From SURF-13 sp041695325 (lineage in GTDB: Bacteria; Pseudomonadota; Gammaproteobacteria; SURF-13), in NCBI GenBank assembly GCA_041695325.1, contig JBGFRC010000023.1:1-47298 (forward strand): DNA of 47,298 bases. The letters run 5' to 3'. A program made the translations under genes and the position numbers. The notes beneath the pieces were generated by a model. That model saw only the letters and a program-made list of their open reading frames with translations. It was not told where the DNA came from and made no database searches. Shown one piece after another: positions 38,876 to 47,298 of the stretch. How positions within the stretch are numbered: position 1 is the stretch's first letter; each line of letters begins with the position of its first letter.

Positions 38876-39808
38876 ATGAGATTAGCGCTAATCGGACTGG
38901 GCAAGATGGGCGCCAACATGGCGCGCCGTTTGTGTCGCGGCGGCATCGAGGTGGTGGGCTATAACCGCTCCCCCGGCATAGTGTGCCGGCTTGCCGAAGA
39001 AGTAGGCCTGATTGCGGCGGATTCGCTGGCCGATGCGGTGAGCCAGCTCAAGCCGCAGCGCATCGTGTGGCTGATGCTGCCGAGCGGCGCGCCCACCGAA
39101 CAGGTGATCCATGATCTCATCCCGCTGTTAGCCAAGAATGACATCGTGGTGGACGGCGGCAATTCCAATTATCACGACAGTGAACGGCGCGGCAAGCTGC
39201 TCGCTACGCATGGCTTCGGTTTCGTGGACGCCGGCACCTCCGGCGGCGTGCGGGGCCTGCAGAACGGCTACTGTTTGATGGTGGGCGGAAACAGCGAGAC
39301 CGTGCGCGCGCTGGAGCCGGCGCTCCAGGTGCTCGCCCCCGCGCCGGATCGCGGCTGGGCGCACGTCGGCCCGGTGGGCGCGGGACATTTCACCAAGATG
39401 ATCCACAACGGCATCGAGTACGGCATGATGCAGGCGCTCGCGGAAGGCTTGAGCCTGCTGCGCGGCAAAAAGGAGTTCGCGCTTGATCCGGCGCAGATCA
39501 CCGAGCTGTGGCGGCACGGCTCCGTGGTGCGCAGTTGGCTGCTCGATCTCATCGCCGAGGCGCTGAACAGCAAGGGCACGCTCACCACCGATCAATTTCT
39601 GGAAAAATTCCCGGCCCAGGTGGAGGACTCCGGCGAAGGCCGCTGGAGCGCGATTGAGGCCGTGGATCAGGGCGTCGCCGCGCCGGTCATGACGCTGGCC
39701 CTGCAAATGCGCTTCGCCAGCCGCGACAACGGTTACGGCCACCGCTTGTTATCCTTGATGCGTAACGCCTTCGGCGGCCATGCGCCGCATGGTCCGGAGA
39801 AGAAATGA
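38876..39808 (+). CDS. gnd: 6-phosphogluconate dehydrogenase, decarboxylating (short type)
   Basis: Gnd converts 6-phosphogluconate to ribulose 5-phosphate and CO2. The 310-residue length places it in the short (GntZ/YqeC-like) class, against about 470 for E. coli Gnd. GLGKMGANMARRL is the dinucleotide fold, followed by GYNRSPG; the Asn-Arg-Ser after the second strand suggests NADP. DGGNSNYHDSERR, DAGTSGGVRGLQNGYCLMVGG (landmark GTSGGVRG) and FTKMIHNGIEYGMMQ hold the substrate and catalytic Lys/His/Asn. First gene of gnd-zwf-pgi. Confidence 0.95.
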   Translation: MRLALIGLGKMGANMARRLCRGGIEVVGYNRSPGIVCRLAEEVGLIAADSLADAVSQLKPQRIVWLMLPSGAPTEQVIHDLIPLLAKNDIVVDGGNSNYHDSERRGKLLATHGFGFVDAGTSGGVRGLQNGYCLMVGGNSETVRALEPALQVLAPAPDRGWAHVGPVGAGHFTKMIHNGIEYGMMQALAEGLSLLRGKKEFALDPAQITELWRHGSVVRSWLLDLIAEALNSKGTLTTDQFLEKFPAQVEDSGEGRWSAIEAVDQGVAAPVMTLALQMRFASRDNGYGHRLLSLMRNAFGGHAPHGPEKK

Positions 39809-39866
39809 AAACTGTGCGGCACTTCATCCCCTCTCCCCTCCCTCCCCTTGAGGGGAAAGGCTTGCG

Positions 39867-39889
39867 CTCTGTTCCCTGCGGGAACAGAG
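39867..39889 (+). promoter_or_regulatory. Hairpin over the zwf ribosome-binding region
   Basis: CTCTGTTCCC and GGGAACAGAG form a perfect 10-bp stem with a TGC loop. The 3' arm ends seven bases before the zwf ATG and includes the only purine-rich stretch able to act as Shine-Dalgarno. A second small stem, CCCCTTGAGGGG, lies just upstream (39844-39855). The hairpin could limit zwf translation or mark an mRNA processing site; it has no U-tract for termination. Confidence 0.45.
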
Positions 39890-39896
39890 AATTAAT

Positions 39897-41408
39897 ATGA
39901 TCGAACCCTGCACCTTCGTCATCTTCGGGGCCACCGGCAATCTGTCGCAGAATAAATTACTGCCCGCGCTGTATCATCTGGAGCAGGCGCGCCGTTTGCC
40001 GCCGGGCCTGGCCATTGTGGGCTTTGGGCGGCGCGAGTGGGACGATGAGCAGTGGCGCAACGAGGTGAGCGAGCTGTTAAAGACCCGGGTGCGCGGCGCG
40101 CTGGATCAGGATATTCTCACCGGCTTCCGCAATCGTCTGCATTTTTTCCGCGGCGATCTCGCCGATGCCGCGGCCTACCAGCGCCTCAGGCAAACCCTGG
40201 ACGGCTCCAACCGCTACCCGGACAACAAGGTGTTCTACCTGGCGATCCGCCCGGCCGAATACGGCGTGGTGAGCCAGAACCTGGCGCACGCGGGCCTGCA
40301 TCGGGAAAACGGCGGCTGGCGGCGGCTAGTGGTGGAGAAACCCTTCGGCTACGACCTGGAGAGCGCGCAAACCCTGGAAGAGCAATTGCACCGGCATTTC
40401 TCCGAACAGCAAATCTACCGCATAGATCATTACCTCGGAAAAGGCACGGTGCAAAACGTGCTGGTGTTCCGCTTCGCCAACATCATGCTGGAACCGCTTT
40501 GGAACCGCAATTACATTGACCACGTGCAGATCACCCACTCCGAGACTCAGGGCATCGGCGGGCGCGCGGAATACTACGATGGCGCGGGTGCGTTGCGCGA
40601 CATGCTGCAAAGCCATTTGTTGCAAATGCTCACCCTGGTGGCGATGGAGCCGCCGCCCAGCATGGACGCCGAATCGCTGCGCGATGAAAAGGTCAAGGTG
40701 CTGAAGTCCATCCGTCCCATTCCGCAGAGCGCGGTGCACGCGCATGCCTTCCGCGCCCAATACGCGCGCGGCACGGTGGACGGCCAGAAAGTGGCCGGCT
40801 ATCTGGAGGAAAAAGGCGTGGCGCTCAACAGCAGCACGGAATCCTACGCGGCGCTCAAGCTCTACATAGACAATTGGCGCTGGCGCAACGTGCCGTTCTA
40901 CGTGCGCACCGGCAAGCGTCTCGCCCACGCCACCTCTTACATTGCGATCCGCTTCAAGCACGCGCCGCAACTCCTGTTCCGCGAAACGGTGACGGAGCAA
41001 ATCCGCCCCAACTGGATACTGCTCGGCATCCAGCCCGAAGAATGCCTGCGCGTAGAGATTCAAACTAAACTGCCCGGGCTCAAGATGCATGCGCGCACCG
41101 TGAGCCTGGACGCCAGCTACCGGCAGGAATTCGAAGCGCAGCTCGACGCCTACGAGGCACTGCTGCTCGACGTGATCGAAGGCGACCGCTCGCTGTTTCT
41201 GCGCTATGATGAGGTGCGCTGGGCGTGGCGCGTGGTGGACCCGATTTTAAAGACCTGGGCCATGGAACGTGATTTCATCCACACCTATCCCGCCGGAAGC
41301 TGGGGACCGGCGGAAGCCAATCGTCTGTTCGAGCGCGAATATCAGTGCTGGCGCAATGAACTGAGCATCGAGGGTGAAATCATCGAAGGTGCGGTTTGCG
41401 TCTACTGA
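39897..41408 (+). CDS. zwf: Glucose-6-phosphate 1-dehydrogenase
   Basis: Zwf starts the oxidative pentose phosphate pathway, reducing NADP. The 503-residue protein has the nucleotide motif FGATGNLSQNKLLPALY (GNL where many enzymes have GDL) and the active-site RIDHYLGKGTVQN. VEKPFGYDLESA and the C-terminal domain (YEALLLDVIEGDRSLF) are typical. It lies between gnd and pgi; the lactonase pgl is elsewhere (14065-14808). Confidence 0.96.
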   Translation: MIEPCTFVIFGATGNLSQNKLLPALYHLEQARRLPPGLAIVGFGRREWDDEQWRNEVSELLKTRVRGALDQDILTGFRNRLHFFRGDLADAAAYQRLRQTLDGSNRYPDNKVFYLAIRPAEYGVVSQNLAHAGLHRENGGWRRLVVEKPFGYDLESAQTLEEQLHRHFSEQQIYRIDHYLGKGTVQNVLVFRFANIMLEPLWNRNYIDHVQITHSETQGIGGRAEYYDGAGALRDMLQSHLLQMLTLVAMEPPPSMDAESLRDEKVKVLKSIRPIPQSAVHAHAFRAQYARGTVDGQKVAGYLEEKGVALNSSTESYAALKLYIDNWRWRNVPFYVRTGKRLAHATSYIAIRFKHAPQLLFRETVTEQIRPNWILLGIQPEECLRVEIQTKLPGLKMHARTVSLDASYRQEFEAQLDAYEALLLDVIEGDRSLFLRYDEVRWAWRVVDPILKTWAMERDFIHTYPAGSWGPAEANRLFEREYQCWRNELSIEGEIIEGAVCVY

Positions 41409-41415
41409 CTACGGC

Positions 41416-43056
41416 GTGAGCGCACTGACACAATCCAGGGCCTGGCAGGCGCTGCTGGCGCATCAGCGGCAAATCGCGCCTCTGCACATGTGCGAGCTTT
41501 TCCGGAAGGACCCGCGGCGTTTTAGTAAATTTTCCCTGTCGTTTAACGACATCCTGCTTGATTTTTCCAAAAACCGCGTCACCGAGGAGACGCTGGCGTT
41601 GCTGCTCGATCTGGCGCGGCAGGCCGGCGTCAAGACCTGGATCGAGAAGATGTTCGCGGGCGAGAAAATCAACGCCACGGAAAACCGCGCCGCGCTGCAC
41701 GTCGCGCTGCGCAATCGCTCCCATAAACCCATGTTGGTTGACGGACAAGATGTCATGCCCGCGGTCAATAAAGTATTGGCGCAGATGAAGACATTCAGCA
41801 ACGCCGTCCGTAGCGGTGCGTGGCAGGGTTACACGGGCAAGGCCGTGACCGATATCGTCAACATCGGCATCGGCGGCTCCGACTTGGGGCCGAAGATGGC
41901 GTGCGCGGCGCTCACGCCCTATGGCAGGGCAGGCCTCACCATGCACTTCGTCTCCAACGTGGACGGCACCCACATCGCCGAGACGCTGAAACGGCTCAAC
42001 CCGGAGACCACACTGTTCATCATCGCCTCCAAGACCTTCACCACCCAGGAGACCTTGGCCAACGCCCACACGGCGCGCGCATGGTTTCTGAAATCCGCGC
42101 GGGATGAATCCGCGATTGCCAAGCATTTCACAGCCGTTTCCACCAATGCCAAAGAAGTCGCCAAGTTCGGTATAGACGTCAAGAACATGTTTGAATTCTG
42201 GGACTGGGTGGGCGGACGCTATTCACTGTGGTCTGCCATCGGGCTGCCTATCGCACTCTACATCGGGATGGAGAATTTCGAGGAGTTGCTCGGCGGCGCG
42301 CACGCGATGGACGAACACTTTAAAACAGCACCGCTGGAAAAAAATATGCCGGTGATACTGGCCCTGCTCGGCGTCTGGTACAACAACTTCTTCGGCGCCG
42401 AGAGCCACGCCGTGTTTCCATACGATCAGTACCTGCGCTATTTCCCGGCCTATTTTCAGCAGGGCGACATGGAGAGCAACGGCAAAGGCGTGACGCGTGA
42501 CGGCGAGACCGTGGACTACTCCACCGGCCCCATCCTGTGGGGCGAACCCGGCACCAACGGCCAGCATGCCTTTTATCAGTTACTGCATCAGGGCACCAGA
42601 CTCGTCCCCGCCGATTTCATCGCGCCCATGGAGACGCATAACCCGATCGGCGAACACCATAAAATTCTGCTGGCGAACTTTTTCGCCCAGACCGAGGCGC
42701 TGATGAAGGGCAAAACGGAAGCCGAGGCGCGCACGGAACTGGTTCAACAAGGCATCAAGGGCGAAGAGCTGGAGCGCCTGCTGCCGCACAAAATCTTTCC
42801 CGGCAACAAACCCACCAACTCCTTAGTGGTAAAAAAAATCACACCCCTAATCCTGGGCTCGCTGATCGCGTTGTATGAACACAAAATCTTTGTGCAGGGC
42901 GTGATCTGGAATGTCAATTCATTCGATCAATGGGGCGTGGAACTCGGCAAACAGCTGGCGCACAAGATATTGCCGGAACTGCAAGGCCGAGGCGCCGTCT
43001 CCTCTCACGACAGCTCGACCAATGGGCTCATCAATCACTACAAAGCCAACGCCTGA
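41416..43056 (+). CDS. pgi: Glucose-6-phosphate isomerase
   Basis: Pgi interconverts glucose 6-phosphate and fructose 6-phosphate. GTG 41416 (MSALTQSRAWQALLAHQRQ) gives 546 residues and aligns with E. coli Pgi (549); another GTG at 41374 would overlap zwf. Catalytic regions are IGIGGSDLGPKMA, ESNGKGV (Glu), GEPGTNGQHAFYQL (His) and NSFDQWGVELGKQLA (Lys). It follows zwf after seven bases and converges on the permease gene with three bases between. Confidence 0.96.
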   Translation: MSALTQSRAWQALLAHQRQIAPLHMCELFRKDPRRFSKFSLSFNDILLDFSKNRVTEETLALLLDLARQAGVKTWIEKMFAGEKINATENRAALHVALRNRSHKPMLVDGQDVMPAVNKVLAQMKTFSNAVRSGAWQGYTGKAVTDIVNIGIGGSDLGPKMACAALTPYGRAGLTMHFVSNVDGTHIAETLKRLNPETTLFIIASKTFTTQETLANAHTARAWFLKSARDESAIAKHFTAVSTNAKEVAKFGIDVKNMFEFWDWVGGRYSLWSAIGLPIALYIGMENFEELLGGAHAMDEHFKTAPLEKNMPVILALLGVWYNNFFGAESHAVFPYDQYLRYFPAYFQQGDMESNGKGVTRDGETVDYSTGPILWGEPGTNGQHAFYQLLHQGTRLVPADFIAPMETHNPIGEHHKILLANFFAQTEALMKGKTEAEARTELVQQGIKGEELERLLPHKIFPGNKPTNSLVVKKITPLILGSLIALYEHKIFVQGVIWNVNSFDQWGVELGKQLAHKILPELQGRGAVSSHDSSTNGLINHYKANA

Positions 43057-43059
43057 ATC

Positions 43060-44466
43060 TCATGGCGCCGCTTTGGCCAAGCGGCTGTTGTGCATGGAGT
43101 AGACGAAATACACCGCGAGGCCGGCCGCCAGCCACACGCCGAAGCGCTGCCAGGTGATGAGCGGCAGGTTGGCCATGAGCAGCCCGCAGGAGACTACGCC
43201 CAGCACCGGAATCAGCGGATGCCAGGGGCATTTGAACGGGCGGTGCAGTTCCGGCTGGCGCGCGCGCAACATCAGCACGCCGATGCAGACGAATACAAAC
43301 GCGGCCAGGGTGCCGATGTTGACAAGCTCGGCCAGGTCGCCGAGAGGCACAAAGCCGGCGATGGCGGCGATGAGCAGGCCGCACAGAATAATGACCCGCA
43401 CCGGCGTTTGCCGTCTTGCGTGCACTGCACCGAAGAACGGCGGCAGCAAGCCGTCGCGTGACATGGCGAAAAAGATGCGCGTGAGGGCGTAATACAGCAC
43501 CAGCATCACCGTGGTCAGCCCCGCGATCACGCCGGTGGCGACCAGGCCGGAGGCCCAGTCGATGCCGAGCAGTTGTAGGGCGTGCGCCACCGGCGAAGAG
43601 ACGTTCAGTTCCTTGTAAGACACGATGCCGGTGAGCAGGCCGGACACCACGATGTAAATCACGGTGCAAACCGCGAGCGAAGCCAGGATGCCGATGGGCA
43701 CGTCGCGCTGCGGGTTTTTGGTTTCTTCCGCTGCGGTGGAGACGGCATCGAAGCCGATGTAGGCGAAGAACACGATGGCGGCGCCCGCCAGCACGCCGAT
43801 GGGCTTCCCTTCCGGCCCGATGCCGCTCCAGCCGAAGGGCATAAAGGGGCTCCATAAATCCGGATTGACGTGGAATACCGCCACACCGATGAACACGGCG
43901 ATGGTGAGCAGCTTGACGAACACCAGCGCCGCGTTGAATTGCGAGCTTTGCTTGACGCCGATAATAAGCAATATGGCAAGCGCGATCACGATGCCCGCCG
44001 CCGGCAGATTGACGATGCCGCCCTGGGTGGGCGCATGGGTGAGGGAAAACGGTAAAGGCATCCCGATGGCGGTCAAGGCATTGTTGAAATAGCCTGACCA
44101 GCCGTTCGCTACCGCCGCGGTGGCGACGCCGTATTCCAGGATCAATATCCAGCCCACCATCCAGGCAAGCAGCTCGCCGAGCGCGGTGTAGCTGTAGCCG
44201 TAGGCGCTGCCGCAGCCGCCGAGGCTCGCGGCCAGCTCCGCGTAAGCCAGCGCGGCAAAGGCGCAGGCGAGGCCCGACACCACGAAGGACAGCACCACGG
44301 CGGGGCCGGAGAGCGTGGCGGCAGCGATGCCGGTGAGCACAAAGATGCCGGTGCCGATGATGGCGCCGATGCCGAGCAGGGTCAGGTCTAACGCACCCAG
44401 CGCGCGTCTTAATCCGCTGTCGCAATAATCATCCGGCGAACTGGGTTTGGTGCGGAATAGTTGCAT
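43060..44466 (-). CDS. APC-family amino acid permease (YfnA/CAT-like)
   Basis: A 468-residue protein with about twelve membrane helices. The N-terminal RALGALDLTLLGIGAIIGTG and IFVLTG are the APC substrate-binding unwound helix; AFAALAYAELAASLGGCGSA, GWILILEYGVA and FFAYIGFDAVSTAAEETKNP (landmarks GFDAVSTAAEE) match the cationic amino acid transporter subgroup. A strong AAGGGGGG lies before the ATG. The substrate cannot be read from sequence. Confidence 0.9.
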   Translation of the reverse strand: MQLFRTKPSSPDDYCDSGLRRALGALDLTLLGIGAIIGTGIFVLTGIAAATLSGPAVVLSFVVSGLACAFAALAYAELAASLGGCGSAYGYSYTALGELLAWMVGWILILEYGVATAAVANGWSGYFNNALTAIGMPLPFSLTHAPTQGGIVNLPAAGIVIALAILLIIGVKQSSQFNAALVFVKLLTIAVFIGVAVFHVNPDLWSPFMPFGWSGIGPEGKPIGVLAGAAIVFFAYIGFDAVSTAAEETKNPQRDVPIGILASLAVCTVIYIVVSGLLTGIVSYKELNVSSPVAHALQLLGIDWASGLVATGVIAGLTTVMLVLYYALTRIFFAMSRDGLLPPFFGAVHARRQTPVRVIILCGLLIAAIAGFVPLGDLAELVNIGTLAAFVFVCIGVLMLRARQPELHRPFKCPWHPLIPVLGVVSCGLLMANLPLITWQRFGVWLAAGLAVYFVYSMHNSRLAKAAP

Positions 44467-44590
44467 GATGCCCCCCTTTTTTAATCCATTCTCAATTCTA
44501 TGGCCGAACCCTGCCTTTGGGAAGTGCCAAGACGCGCTTTTAAATATCGTGTGCGCCGTTTATGATGAGCGGCACTGAATTCACACCCCC

Positions 44591-45550
44591 ATGTCATCCC
44601 CAAAACACTGCCGCCTTTTGATCCTGGGCTCCGGCCCGGCGGGTTACACCGCCGCGGTGTACGCCGCGCGCGCCAACCTGAAGCCGGTGCTCATCACCGG
44701 CCTGGAGCAGGGCGGCCAGCTCATGACGACAACGGATGTGGATAACTGGCCCGGTGACGTGGAGGGCCTGCAGGGACCGGGCCTCATGGAGCGCATGAAG
44801 AGGCACGCCGAACGCTTCCACACCGAGATCGTGTTTGACCACATCAACCAGGCGGAACTTCAATCACGCCCATTCCGGTTGACAGGCGACAGCGGGGTCT
44901 ATACCTGCGACGCGCTCATCATCGCCACCGGGGCTTCGGCCAAATATCTTGGACTGCCCTCCGAAGAGGTTTTTAAAGGGCGCGGCGTGTCGGCGTGCGC
45001 GACGTGCGACGGATTTTTTTATAAAGGGCAAAAGGTCGCGGTGATCGGCGGCGGCAACACCGCGGTGGAAGAAGCGCTGTATCTTGCCAACATCGCCGCC
45101 CACGTCACCGTGGTGCACCGGCGCGACAAGTTCAAGGCGGAAAAAATCCTGATTGATAAGCTGATGGCGAAAGTGAACGAAGGCAAGATCGGCATCGAGT
45201 GGAACAGCGCGCTGGGCGAGGTGGTGGGCGACGACAGCGGGGTCACCGGCATGCGCGTCAAGAACCTCGCTACCAACGCTGTAAAAAACTTCGCGCTGCA
45301 AGGCGTGTTCATCGCCATCGGCCATCAGCCCAACACGGCGATTTTCGCAGGCCAGCTCGAGATGAACAACGGTTATATCAAGATAAAAAGCGGGCTGGAG
45401 GGCAACGCCACCGCCACCAGCATCCCTGGCGTATTCGCGGCGGGCGACGTGGCCGATCACGTGTACCGCCAGGCCATCACCTCGGCGGGATCGGGCTGCA
45501 TGGCGGCGCTGGACGCGGAACGTTTCCTGGACGGCGTGACAGCCGGCTAA
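44591..45550 (+). CDS. trxB: Thioredoxin reductase
   Basis: TrxB passes electrons from NADPH through FAD to thioredoxin. The 319-residue low-molecular-weight type has GSGPAGYTAAVYAARANL, the redox centre SACATCDGFFYKGQ, NADPH-binding VIGGGNTAVEEALYL and the HRRDKF arginine pair, and GVFAAGDVADHVYRQAITSAGSG at the end (landmark FAAGDVAD). Its stop overlaps the DUF2062 stop on the other strand. 44467-44590 carries the divergent promoters with the permease. Confidence 0.96.
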   Translation: MSSPKHCRLLILGSGPAGYTAAVYAARANLKPVLITGLEQGGQLMTTTDVDNWPGDVEGLQGPGLMERMKRHAERFHTEIVFDHINQAELQSRPFRLTGDSGVYTCDALIIATGASAKYLGLPSEEVFKGRGVSACATCDGFFYKGQKVAVIGGGNTAVEEALYLANIAAHVTVVHRRDKFKAEKILIDKLMAKVNEGKIGIEWNSALGEVVGDDSGVTGMRVKNLATNAVKNFALQGVFIAIGHQPNTAIFAGQLEMNNGYIKIKSGLEGNATATSIPGVFAAGDVADHVYRQAITSAGSGCMAALDAERFLDGVTAG

Positions 45551-46065
45551 CGCCGGCCGCGCGTCTTGCGTTGCTCCCATTGCCGCACCACGCTCAAGCG
45601 CCACAAGCCCAGCACCGCATAATAGCCGGCCGCCGCGCTCACCGTCGAGAGCAGCAAGGAGCCCAGCACCAAGGGCTGCCAGATGTCACCCAGCCCGGTG
45701 GCGAACCCACCCCACGTCGGCTCAAAAGTCATGGCCCCTGGCTCAATTCCGAGCAGCAACGCGCCCAGCTTATAGGCAAAATAAAAAATGGGCACCACGG
45801 TGAACGGATTGTTAATCCAGATCACTATGACTGTAATGGGCAAGTTCACGCGCAGCAGGATGGCCAGCGCAGCGGCCAGAAAGATATGCAGCGGCAGGGG
45901 GAGAAAGGCGACGAACAGAGCGATGGCCGTCGCGCCCGAGGTGGAGTGGCGATTGAGATGCCAGAGATTCGGATCGTGCAGCAGTTTGCCGAAAAATTTC
46001 AGGTGCTTGTGATGGCGTACTTTATGCGCGTCCGGCATAAAGCGTTTTATCAGCTTTTTGGGCAT
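45547..46065 (-). CDS. DUF2062 membrane protein
   Basis: A 172-residue protein starting MPKKLIKRFMPDAHKVRHHK. The DUF2062 signature is clear: LHDPNLWHLNRHSTSGATAI followed by hydrophobic segments with FLPLPLHIFLAAALAILLRVN and WINNPFTVVPIF. Two to four membrane segments are likely. Function is unknown. Upstream codons extend the frame without homology and lie in comEC on the other strand. Its start codon overlaps the proposed comEC start. Confidence 0.88.
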   Translation of the reverse strand: MPKKLIKRFMPDAHKVRHHKHLKFFGKLLHDPNLWHLNRHSTSGATAIALFVAFLPLPLHIFLAAALAILLRVNLPITVIVIWINNPFTVVPIFYFAYKLGALLLGIEPGAMTFEPTWGGFATGLGDIWQPLVLGSLLLSTVSAAAGYYAVLGLWRLSVVRQWEQRKTRGRR

Positions 46066-47298
46066 GACGGCTAGTTTAAGACAAGACGGGTTTAAAACGC
46101 ACATTAACAGGCGGATCACTTCTCCCGGCGCGGATATTCGCCTGCACGCGCTGGCGTTTCTGGGCGGCGTGCTGCTGGTGCAGCAGCTGCCCGCCCTGCC
46201 CTCGTTGTGGTGGGGCGTGCCGGCGCTCGCCTTGCTGCCCCTGGTGCGCCGCCGCAGGCTTTGGCTCCTGCCCGTGTTTTTCCTGGCCGGTGTGTTCTGG
46301 ATCAGCCTGCGCGCCGGCCTGGTGCTGGACGACAGCTTGCCCAAACAACTGGAAGGGCGGGACCTGCTGGTGCAGGGCTATGTCGCCGGCCTGCCCAAGG
46401 CGCTGGAGCGCGGCGTCGCATTCGAGTTCGACGTGACGCAAGCCAGCCTGGATGGTCTCGACGCAAACATTCCCTCGAAGCTCAGGCTGACCGTCTACGA
46501 ACCCGTCTTTGCGCCGCGCATCGGCGACCAGTGGGAATTATTGGTACGCCTGAAACGTCCGCACGGCTTCCAGAATCCAGGCGGCTTTGATTACGAAGCC
46601 TATCTGTTCCATCAGCGTATCCGCGCCACCGGTTACGTGCGCCTGGAGCATACGCCGCGCCTGCTCGCCTCCAGCGCTCACTCTTATCCGATGGGCCGCC
46701 TGCGGCAGTACGTCGGGGTGCAGATACAAACCGCGCTGGCGGGCTCGCCCATGACCGGTATGATTACTTCATTCGCTAATGGCGATCAAGGCGCGATCAG
46801 CGATGAGCAGTGGGAGATACTGCGCCAGACCGGCACCACGCACCTGATGGCCATCTCCGGCATGAACATCGGGCTGGTCGCGGGCATTGCGTTTTTTCTC
46901 ATGCGCTGGCTGTGGGCCTTGCCCGGCTACACCGTGCTGCGCCTGCCGGCGCACAAAGCGGGCGCCGTCGCCGCCCTGCTCGCGGCCGTATTCTATGCGG
47001 CGCTGGCAGGCTTCGCCATTCCCGCGCAGCGCGCGCTCATCATGATCACCGTGGTGCTGGGCGCGGTGTTGGCCAGCCGCGCAGTGCGTACCTCGCACCT
47101 GCTCGCCGCGGCTCTGCTGGCGGTGCTCATCTACGACCCGCTGGCGGTGATGTCACTCGGCTTCTGGCTGTCGTTTCTCTCCGTCGCCGTGATTGTGTTC
47201 GCCGCCCATGGACGCTTGCGCGAAAACAAATGGCGACTGGGGTGGCGCCTTCAATGGGTGGTGGCGCTGGGCCTGCTACCGGTGCTACTTATTATGTT
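46064..47298 (+). CDS. comEC: ComEC/Rec2 DNA-uptake channel protein (5' part)
   Basis: The frame is open to the window end (411 codons plus two bases), so the gene is partial. An N-terminal hydrophobic region (about 28-85) precedes an OB-fold domain (about 95-190: GRDLLVQGYVAGLP, RPHGFQNPGGFDYEAYLF). The competence domain follows: GTTHLMAISGMNIGLVAGIA and a row of membrane helices with LAGFAIPAQRALIMITVVL. ComEC carries single-stranded DNA across the inner membrane. The ATG at 46064 lacks a good ribosome-binding site and overlaps the divergent DUF2062 start; the true start may be later. Confidence 0.88.
   Translation, partial: MTASLRQDGFKTHINRRITSPGADIRLHALAFLGGVLLVQQLPALPSLWWGVPALALLPLVRRRRLWLLPVFFLAGVFWISLRAGLVLDDSLPKQLEGRDLLVQGYVAGLPKALERGVAFEFDVTQASLDGLDANIPSKLRLTVYEPVFAPRIGDQWELLVRLKRPHGFQNPGGFDYEAYLFHQRIRATGYVRLEHTPRLLASSAHSYPMGRLRQYVGVQIQTALAGSPMTGMITSFANGDQGAISDEQWEILRQTGTTHLMAISGMNIGLVAGIAFFLMRWLWALPGYTVLRLPAHKAGAVAALLAAVFYAALAGFAIPAQRALIMITVVLGAVLASRAVRTSHLLAAALLAVLIYDPLAVMSLGFWLSFLSVAVIVFAAHGRLRENKWRLGWRLQWVVALGLLPVLLIM

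Noticed and set aside
43031..44425. A 464-codon minus-strand frame overlapping the permease in another phase
   Set aside because: Arginine-rich out-of-frame reading of the APC permease, which has clear membrane helices in its own frame.
44500..44590. TTGGGA/TAAATA as a trxB promoter
   Set aside because: The spacing (18 bp) is tolerable, but both boxes are poor and equally good matches occur nearby.

Overview
This 47.3-kb window is GC-rich chromosomal DNA from a proteobacterium, most likely a gammaproteobacterium. It carries several gene orders typical of that class: amgK-murU divergent from lptD-surA-pdxA-rsmA; pepA-holC-valS divergent from lptF-lptG; folK-dNK-panB-panC-panD; prfB-lysS; and DUF2062 beside comEC. 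I cannot name a genus. There are no rRNA genes, phage genes, CRISPR arrays or recognisable transposases. The only tRNA is tRNA-Glu(CTC).

Layout. 1-410: a hairpin-rich repeat, then lysS and prfB (with its +1 frameshift) on the minus strand. 3.1-5.5 kb: an ElyC/YdcF-like envelope protein and the peptidoglycan-recycling pair amgK-murU. 5.6-11.1 kb: lptD, surA, pdxA, rsmA. 11.1-12.6 kb: a compact mer-like operon (MerR, a thioredoxin-fold/MerC-like fusion, a CxxC thioredoxin-like protein) between rsmA and a flipped apaG. 12.6-14.8 kb: pgl-glk-apaG (minus). 14.9-15.6 kb: a DUF3047 protein. 15.6-20.5 kb: an arsenosugar-type cluster (ArsM-like methyltransferase, radical-SAM ArsS, a 33-residue membrane ORF and a TVP38/TMEM64 protein, all minus; a divergent FAD disulfide reductase), bracketed and interrupted by repeats. 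20.5-27 kb: serS, a 110-aa unknown, valS, holC, pepA (minus). 27.2-29.4 kb: lptF-lptG, tRNA-Glu. 29.5-34.4 kb: pcnB, a second large repeat, folK, a deoxynucleoside kinase, panB, panC, panD. 34.4-38.8 kb: ppc, glgA (minus). 38.9-43.1 kb: gnd, zwf, pgi. 43.1-47.3 kb: an APC permease, trxB, DUF2062 and the 5' part of comEC, which runs off the window.

How the genes work together. Outer-membrane biogenesis is well represented: LptD, SurA, LptF, LptG, ElyC-like, AmgK and MurU. Carbon metabolism is split between glk-pgl and gnd-zwf-pgi-glgA, with ppc alongside. The accessory content is two metal(loid)-related modules within 9 kb.

The most unusual signal is non-coding. Four intergenic elements (34-276, 15622-15856, 18872-19032, 30848-31171) are built from strings of perfect hairpins. 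Their stem sequences differ between copies, but complementarity, stem length and linkers are kept. A second, smaller dispersed repeat made of 7-base units occurs at 9224-9300 and 25495-25570.
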